Source: Candidatus Adiutrix sp. (GTDB lineage Bacteria; Desulfobacterota; Desulfarculia; Adiutricales; Adiutricaceae). Taken from it: a stretch of DNA of 33,315 nucleotides. The notes under the pieces are model-generated. The model made no database searches and was not told the origin of the DNA. It worked only from the letters and a program-made list of their open reading frames with translations. The stretch lies in contig JAISFR010000067.1 in NCBI GenBank assembly GCA_031263565.1, positions 1 through 33,315 on the forward strand, given 5' to 3'. The position numbers and the translations under genes are program-made. Shown one piece after another: positions 30,112 to 33,315 of this stretch. The first letter of the stretch is position 1; each line of letters begins with the position of its first letter.

Positions 30112-32481
30112 ATGGACTTCAATACCCTCAATCTTCTGGAATACGATTCGGCCCTGCTCCGGCTCAGCCAGGAAACCCGCTCCGAAGCCGGCCGTCTGGC
30201 CGCCCTGGCTCTCAGCCCGGATCTGAACCCCGGGGAAATACTTCTGTCGTGGGCTCTCATCGCCGAAGGGCGGGAAGTTCTCAACCGGGGCGACAGTCCG
30301 GATCTTTCCGGGCATATCGACCTGACGGAAGTCCTGGAACCGCTCAAAGTGGAAGGTTCCATGCTGGGGGTGGAGGAACTTCGGGCCGTCGGTTACGAGG
30401 CCCGGGCGGCCCGGACGGCCCGGACATTCTTTGCCGCCTTTGGGGAAACAGCGCCCAAGCTGGCCGGGCTGGCCGCCGGGCTCAGTTCCCTTCCGGACCT
30501 CATCGAGGCTGTTGAACGGACTATTGGCCCGGACGGGGAAATTCTGGATACGGCCTCCGGCGAGCTGGGCCGCCTGCGAAGGGAACAGGCCGCCACCCGG
30601 CAAGGCCTGACCAGCCGCCTGACCGGCCTGATGCACAGCGACTCCTTTCGGCACCTGCTGCAGGACGAACTGATCACCACCCGCTCGGACCGTTACGTGA
30701 TTCCGGTGCGGGCCGGCGCCGTCGGCGGCCGGCGAGGCCTGGTCCACGACTGGTCCAAGACCGGGGCCACGGCCTTTCTGGAGCCCTTGGAGGTGGTGGA
30801 GGACAACAACAGGCTGGGCTTTTTGAAGCGTAAGGAAAAGGCCGAGATAGAACGCCTTCTTCGCCGTCTGTCCGACGACTGTCGGGCGGCCGCCCCGGAA
30901 CTGATCAGTTCCGGGGCCATCCTGACCCGCCTGGATCTGATTCTGGCCCAGGCCCGCCTGGGCCGGACCTGGTCGGCCGTGGCCCCGGATTATCAGCCGG
31001 GGGCTGGCCTGAGGCTGCGCCGGGCCCGCCATCCTCTGTTGATGCGCCGACTGTCCGAGGAAGGCCAGCGCATGACCCCGCTGGATCTGGAAATAGGGCC
31101 TTCAAAACCGCTTTTGATCGTCTCCGGGCTCAATACCGGGGGCAAGACCGTGGCCATGAAGACTTTGGGCCTCAATCTCCTCTTGGCCCGGGCCGGCCTC
31201 CAGATTCCGGTTGGGGAGGAAAGCTCTCTGGATTTTCCCGAAAATATTCTGGCGGTCATGGGTGACGAACAGGACCTGGCCTCGGATCTCTCCACTTTTT
31301 CAGGCCACATCCGTTCCCTGAACACGGTTCTGGCTTCGGCCCGGCCCGGCCTTTTGGTACTGCTTGATGAAATCGGTTCGGGGACCGACCCGGCCGAGGG
31401 CGCGGCCCTGGGTCTGGCCGTGCTGGAGGCCCTGCGCGACAGCGGCGCTCTGGTCATGGCCGCCACCCATTACCAGCTCATCAAAACCTGGGCGGCCCTG
31501 ACCCCCGGAGTGGTCAGCGCGGCGGTCAATGCCTCGGATTCCGGCCAGCCCCTCTACGGCTTGAGCTACGGCAGCCCCGGCTTTTCCGGCGGCCTGAAAA
31601 TGGCCCGCCGCCTGGGTCTGCCGGCGGAGCTGGTGGAAAAAGCCGAGACTTACCTTGATGACGGCCAGCGCCGGGCCATGGAGCTTTTGGCCAGGCTGGA
31701 TGAAGAGCGGGCCGGCCTGGCGGCCGCCCGCCGGGATCTGGAAGAGGCCAGGCTGGCTCTGGCCAGGGCCGAGGCCGAATTAAAGGACAAAATCCATAGC
31801 CAGTCCGAGGACTGGGAGCGCCGGAGCCAGACTCAGAACCGGGTCGTCAGTGAGGCCCTGGCTGAAAATCGTCGGGAATTTGAGGAACTTAAACGGGATA
31901 TGAAGGAAGCCCTGATCCGGGCCGACGCTTCCCGCCAGATAGCCTTCAGCGAACGAAAAGCCAAACTTGACAAGCGTTTGCGGGCGGCCCGGCCCCAGGC
32001 CGCCGCCCTTGATACGCCTCTGGCGGAAATCAGGGAGGGCGATCTGGTCAGGGTGGCCAGACTGGGCCGCCAGGCCACGGTGCGGGCCGTCAATGCCGAA
32101 CGGGGCGAGGCTTGGGTGGAAGCCGGCGGGCTGAATGTCAAAGTGCCCCTGAGCGAACTTTCAGCGCCGGAAGCCGAGGAATCCGGCCGCCGCAGGGCAG
32201 GGGGCACGGTCAATGTCACCGTCAGCCCGGCCGAAGCCTCGGGTCTGGAGCTCAACCTTCTGGGCCGCACCGTGGACGAGGCCATTGACGCCGTGGAAAA
32301 AGAACTGGACCGGGCCTCGCTGTCCGGCCGGAAAAAAATCTACATAGTCCATGGTTTTGGCACCGGTCGGCTCCGCCAGGGCATCCGCCATTTTCTGGGG
32401 CGGCACCCTCGAGTCAAACACTTTGAGAGAGCCGCCCAGAATGCCGGCGGCGATGGAGTGACCGTGGTGATCCTGGAGTAG
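30112..32481 (+). CDS. mutS2: MutS2 endonuclease (MutS-like ATPase with C-terminal Smr domain)
   Basis: A 789-residue MutS2: N-terminal helical core, an ATPase with Walker A GLNTGGKT (about residues 340-347) and Walker B LLVLLDEIGSGTD (about 415-427), a long coiled coil (about 520-620), and an Smr nuclease domain (about 710-789) ending GGDGVTVVILE. MutS2 suppresses recombination and rescues collided ribosomes in other species. The Smr domain reads LNLLGRT where the usual motif is LDLRG, and HGFGTG where the commonest form is HGKGTG or HGRGTG, so its nuclease may be altered. The ATG at 30112 has no Shine-Dalgarno; the upstream stop is 18 bases before, so reinitiation is plausible. Confidence 0.93.
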   Translation: MDFNTLNLLEYDSALLRLSQETRSEAGRLAALALSPDLNPGEILLSWALIAEGREVLNRGDSPDLSGHIDLTEVLEPLKVEGSMLGVEELRAVGYEARAARTARTFFAAFGETAPKLAGLAAGLSSLPDLIEAVERTIGPDGEILDTASGELGRLRREQAATRQGLTSRLTGLMHSDSFRHLLQDELITTRSDRYVIPVRAGAVGGRRGLVHDWSKTGATAFLEPLEVVEDNNRLGFLKRKEKAEIERLLRRLSDDCRAAAPELISSGAILTRLDLILAQARLGRTWSAVAPDYQPGAGLRLRRARHPLLMRRLSEEGQRMTPLDLEIGPSKPLLIVSGLNTGGKTVAMKTLGLNLLLARAGLQIPVGEESSLDFPENILAVMGDEQDLASDLSTFSGHIRSLNTVLASARPGLLVLLDEIGSGTDPAEGAALGLAVLEALRDSGALVMAATHYQLIKTWAALTPGVVSAAVNASDSGQPLYGLSYGSPGFSGGLKMARRLGLPAELVEKAETYLDDGQRRAMELLARLDEERAGLAAARRDLEEARLALARAEAELKDKIHSQSEDWERRSQTQNRVVSEALAENRREFEELKRDMKEALIRADASRQIAFSERKAKLDKRLRAARPQAAALDTPLAEIREGDLVRVARLGRQATVRAVNAERGEAWVEAGGLNVKVPLSELSAPEAEESGRRRAGGTVNVTVSPAEASGLELNLLGRTVDEAIDAVEKELDRASLSGRKKIYIVHGFGTGRLRQGIRHFLGRHPRVKHFERAAQNAGGDGVTVVILE

Positions 32482-32495
32482 CCTCATTCAAAAAT

Positions 32496-32545
32496 CCTGC
32501 ACAATAAGAGAAAAACGGAGGCGATTTCCGGCTCTATTTTGCAGG
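32496..32545 (+). other. Large imperfect hairpin downstream of mutS2
   Basis: The arms 32496-32510 (cctgcacaataagag) and 32532-32545 (ctctattttgcagg) pair with small bulges, and an inner cgga/tccg adds a second stem. No T-run follows, so it may be a 3'-end stabiliser or processing site rather than an intrinsic terminator. Confidence 0.3.
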
Positions 32546-32585
32546 CTTTGGAGCTTTGGGTAGAAGAATGGGTAGAAAAACAGAA

Positions 32586-32617
32586 AAAGCCTTTCGATTT
32601 TTATCTCGAAAGGCTTT
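32586..32617 (-). terminator. Intrinsic terminator downstream of the tRNA 3' end
   Basis: A perfect 12-bp stem (aaagcctttcga/tcgaaaggcttt) around an 8-base loop. On the minus strand the stem runs into TTTTT, so it terminates transcription coming leftward, i.e. from the tRNA locus. This is the original tRNA terminator left on the chromosome side. Confidence 0.7.
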
Positions 32618-32647
32618 GATATGGCCCAAAAATTAAATTTTAAGGCT

Positions 32648-32691
32648 TGGCGTCCCCAAGGGGATTTGAACCCCTGAACCCCTATACCAGC
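32648..32691 (-). other. tRNA 3'-end fragment, putative attachment site
   Basis: The minus strand ends in CCA and, reading back from it, gives a discriminator base, a 7-base acceptor strand (TGGGGAC), and a perfect T-arm (AGGGG-TTCAAAT-CCCCT). The acceptor strand implies a gene beginning GTCCCCA, like tRNA-Glu-type acceptors. No D-arm or 5' acceptor strand follows to the right, so this is only the 3' part. Tyrosine-type integrases typically leave such a fragment at one end of an integrated element and restore the whole tRNA at the other end. Amino-acid identity is not certain. Confidence 0.7.
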
Positions 32692-32708
32692 CATAGCTTT
32701 TAGAAGGC

Positions 32709-32745
32709 CTGATAACGACTTGATAACGGGTTATCAGATTATCAG
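32709..32745. repeat. Inverted repeat next to the attachment site
   Basis: Two ctgataac-type boxes in one orientation (ctgataacg, ttgataacg) face two in the other (ttatcag, ttatcag), forming an imperfect 37-bp palindrome immediately inside the element. The position fits a binding site for an integrase or excisionase. Confidence 0.5.
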
Positions 32746-32754
32746 CCCGAAAGA

Positions 32755-32801
32755 GGACTCCTCAGATCTGAGGACTCCGCAATTTTGCGGACTCCTCAGA
32801 T
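32755..32801. repeat. Hairpin pair with 13-bp direct repeat
   Basis: The 13-mer ggactcctcagat occurs at 32755-32767 and 32789-32801. Between and across the copies lie a perfect 12-bp palindrome (ctcagatctgag, 32761-32772) and a 5-bp stem hairpin (ccgca-attt-tgcgg, 32777-32790). Confidence 0.65.
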
Positions 32802-32807
32802 TTGGCA

Positions 32808-32940
32808 CTCAACCCAATTTTGGGGTGAGCAATTATCTAGACACCTAAGAATTCACTCCCTCCAAAATTGGGGTGAGTAACTATTTAGATGCATAGTGAT
32901 TTACTCAACTCAAAATTGAGGTGAGTAATTATCTAGACAC
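32808..32940. repeat. Three degenerate 48-bp repeats, each with a hairpin
   Basis: The box ggtgag occurs at 32824, 32872 and 32920, exactly 48 bp apart. Each copy is the right arm of a hairpin with an AATTTT or AAAATT centre, and each is followed by attatctagacac or a relative (32832-32844, 32880-32892, 32928-32940). The outer copies match this 13-mer exactly; the middle one differs at four positions. The stems differ in sequence but largely conserve pairing, which argues for selection on structure or on a protein-binding site. Confidence 0.7.
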
Positions 32941-32955
32941 GATTCGCTTACCTTC

Positions 32956-32977
32956 GCCGCGCAATGCGGCCTTTTTT
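32956..32977 (+). terminator. Intrinsic terminator after the repeat array
   Basis: A 5-bp GC stem (gccgc/gcggc) plus a G-T pair closes a 3-base loop, followed by C and six T residues on the plus strand. It would end a rightward transcript through the repeat array, or insulate the following promoter from mutS2 read-through. Confidence 0.6.
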
Positions 32978-33001
32978 ATGCCCGGCACCAGCAACAGCCT
33001 G

Positions 33002-33030
33002 TTGACAAATCAGGGGTATTGTGTTCTATT
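33002..33030 (+). promoter_or_regulatory. Sigma70-type promoter for the DUF5681 gene
   Basis: Perfect TTGACA (33002-33007), a 17-base spacer, and TCTATT (33025-33030). The next open frame begins at 33111, so the leader is about 75 bases and contains the palindrome at 33044-33074. Confidence 0.55.
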
Positions 33031-33043
33031 TGACTAAAAGTTA

Positions 33044-33074
33044 GTCTATTTGGCTAACTTGTAACCAAATAGAC
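33044..33074. promoter_or_regulatory. Operator-like inverted repeat
   Basis: A perfect 10-bp inverted repeat (gtctatttgg / ccaaatagac) with an 11-base spacer. A half-site copy, tctatttgacta, overlaps the -10 region upstream (33025-33036). The arrangement of a half site over the promoter and a full site just after it is typical of a phage-type repressor operator. Confidence 0.55.
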
Positions 33075-33110
33075 CATATCTGTGATCACCTCAGAACAGG
33101 AGTTTTACAG

Positions 33111-33315
33111 GTGGCCAAGCAGCGGGACAAAAGGGGCAGATTCAGCAAGGGTGCCAGCGGCAACCCCGGCGGCCGGAAGCCTCTGACCCCGGAAGCCAAG
33201 GCCCTGTTTGAGTCCAATGTTGATCGGGCCGCCTACGCCCTGATCGCCCTGCTTGACAACTCTGACGGCAATCTGCGGCTTAAAGCGGCCAACAGCATCT
33301 TAGATCGGGTTTACG
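33111..33315 (+). CDS. DUF5681 domain protein, 5' part (phage-associated)
   Basis: The reading frame is open from a GTG at 33111 to the window edge (68 residues). It begins AKQRDKRGRFSKGASGNPGGRKP, the basic glycine/proline-rich opening of DUF5681, followed by a helical region (LFESNVDRAAYALIALLDNSDGNLRLKAANSILDRVY) like the small-subunit-like proteins found beside phage terminases. AGGAG lies 8 bases upstream. A strong promoter and an operator-like palindrome precede it. The name is from motif memory; the rest of the gene is outside the window. Confidence 0.7.
   Translation, partial: MAKQRDKRGRFSKGASGNPGGRKPLTPEAKALFESNVDRAAYALIALLDNSDGNLRLKAANSILDRVY

Larger units (their letters stand above)
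32648..33315. mobile_element. Left end of a putative integrated element (continues beyond window)
   Basis: The segment starts at the tRNA fragment and contains dense inverted and direct repeats, a promoter with an operator-like palindrome, and a DUF5681 gene start. Base composition becomes AT-rich right after the chromosomal gene mutS2. The tRNA orientation (3' end pointing left) predicts that the intact tRNA and the other att site lie to the right. The integrase is not in the window. Confidence 0.6.

Noticed and set aside
32488..32694. 68-codon minus-strand frame across the terminator and tRNA fragment
   Set aside because: Covers the terminator hairpin and tRNA sequence; no start signal.
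32648..32760. A complete tRNA gene on the minus strand
   Set aside because: No D-arm or 5' acceptor strand matching TGGGGAC is present to the right; an anticodon-like loop can be drawn but lacks T33.
32808..32940. 48-bp repeats considered as a CRISPR array
   Set aside because: Only three degenerate copies, hairpin stems differ in sequence, and there are no constant-length unique spacers or cas genes.

Overview
The window reads as chromosomal DNA from a GC-rich, Gram-negative, probably anaerobic bacterium. Kdo activation (KdsB), an Mla-type lipid transport system, a TonB protein and a lipoprotein show an outer membrane. RNase J, the QueG-like 4Fe-4S protein and the general codon use suggest a deltaproteobacterium (Desulfobacterota). 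This placement is inferred from gene content and was not tested by search.

Layout. (1) 1-1644, plus strand: the end of a TonB protein and a DUF4213/DUF364 putative metal-chelation protein. (2) 1666-6940, minus strand: a diguanylate cyclase, a 124-bp palindromic repeat, a small DUF1178 zinc-ribbon protein, and a 1041-residue protein built on about 44 tandem 12-residue proline-punctuated repeats with an acidic tail. (3) 7055-11812, minus strand: lepA-rnj-proA, tightly coupled behind a good sigma70-type promoter. (4) 12154-14722: an EamA transporter, tadA and a QueG-like iron-sulfur protein, with a possible transposase scar between the first two. (5) 14700-17250, minus strand: a polar amino-acid ABC importer (binding protein, permease, ATPase) with a strong hairpin after the binding-protein gene. 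(6) 17385-24579, minus strand: an envelope-lipid cluster read as small conserved protein, TctC-like binding protein, MlaE, MlaF, MlaD, auxiliary lipoprotein, Psd, KdsB, EcfT-like membrane protein. (7) 24857-32481, plus strand: recR-ilvB-ilvN-hisB-hisA-unknown membrane-anchored protein-mutS2. (8) 32482-33315: the edge of an integrated element. It holds a tRNA 3'-end fragment, clustered inverted repeats and 48-bp repeats, a promoter with an operator-like palindrome, and the start of a DUF5681 protein of the kind found beside phage terminases.

Most of the window is housekeeping. The parts that stand out are the dodecapeptide-repeat protein, the TctC-type binding protein whose gene is translationally coupled to a lipid (Mla) transporter, the long palindrome at 3100-3223, and the structured repeat array next to the tRNA-fragment attachment site. 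All family names come from reading motifs; no database search was possible.
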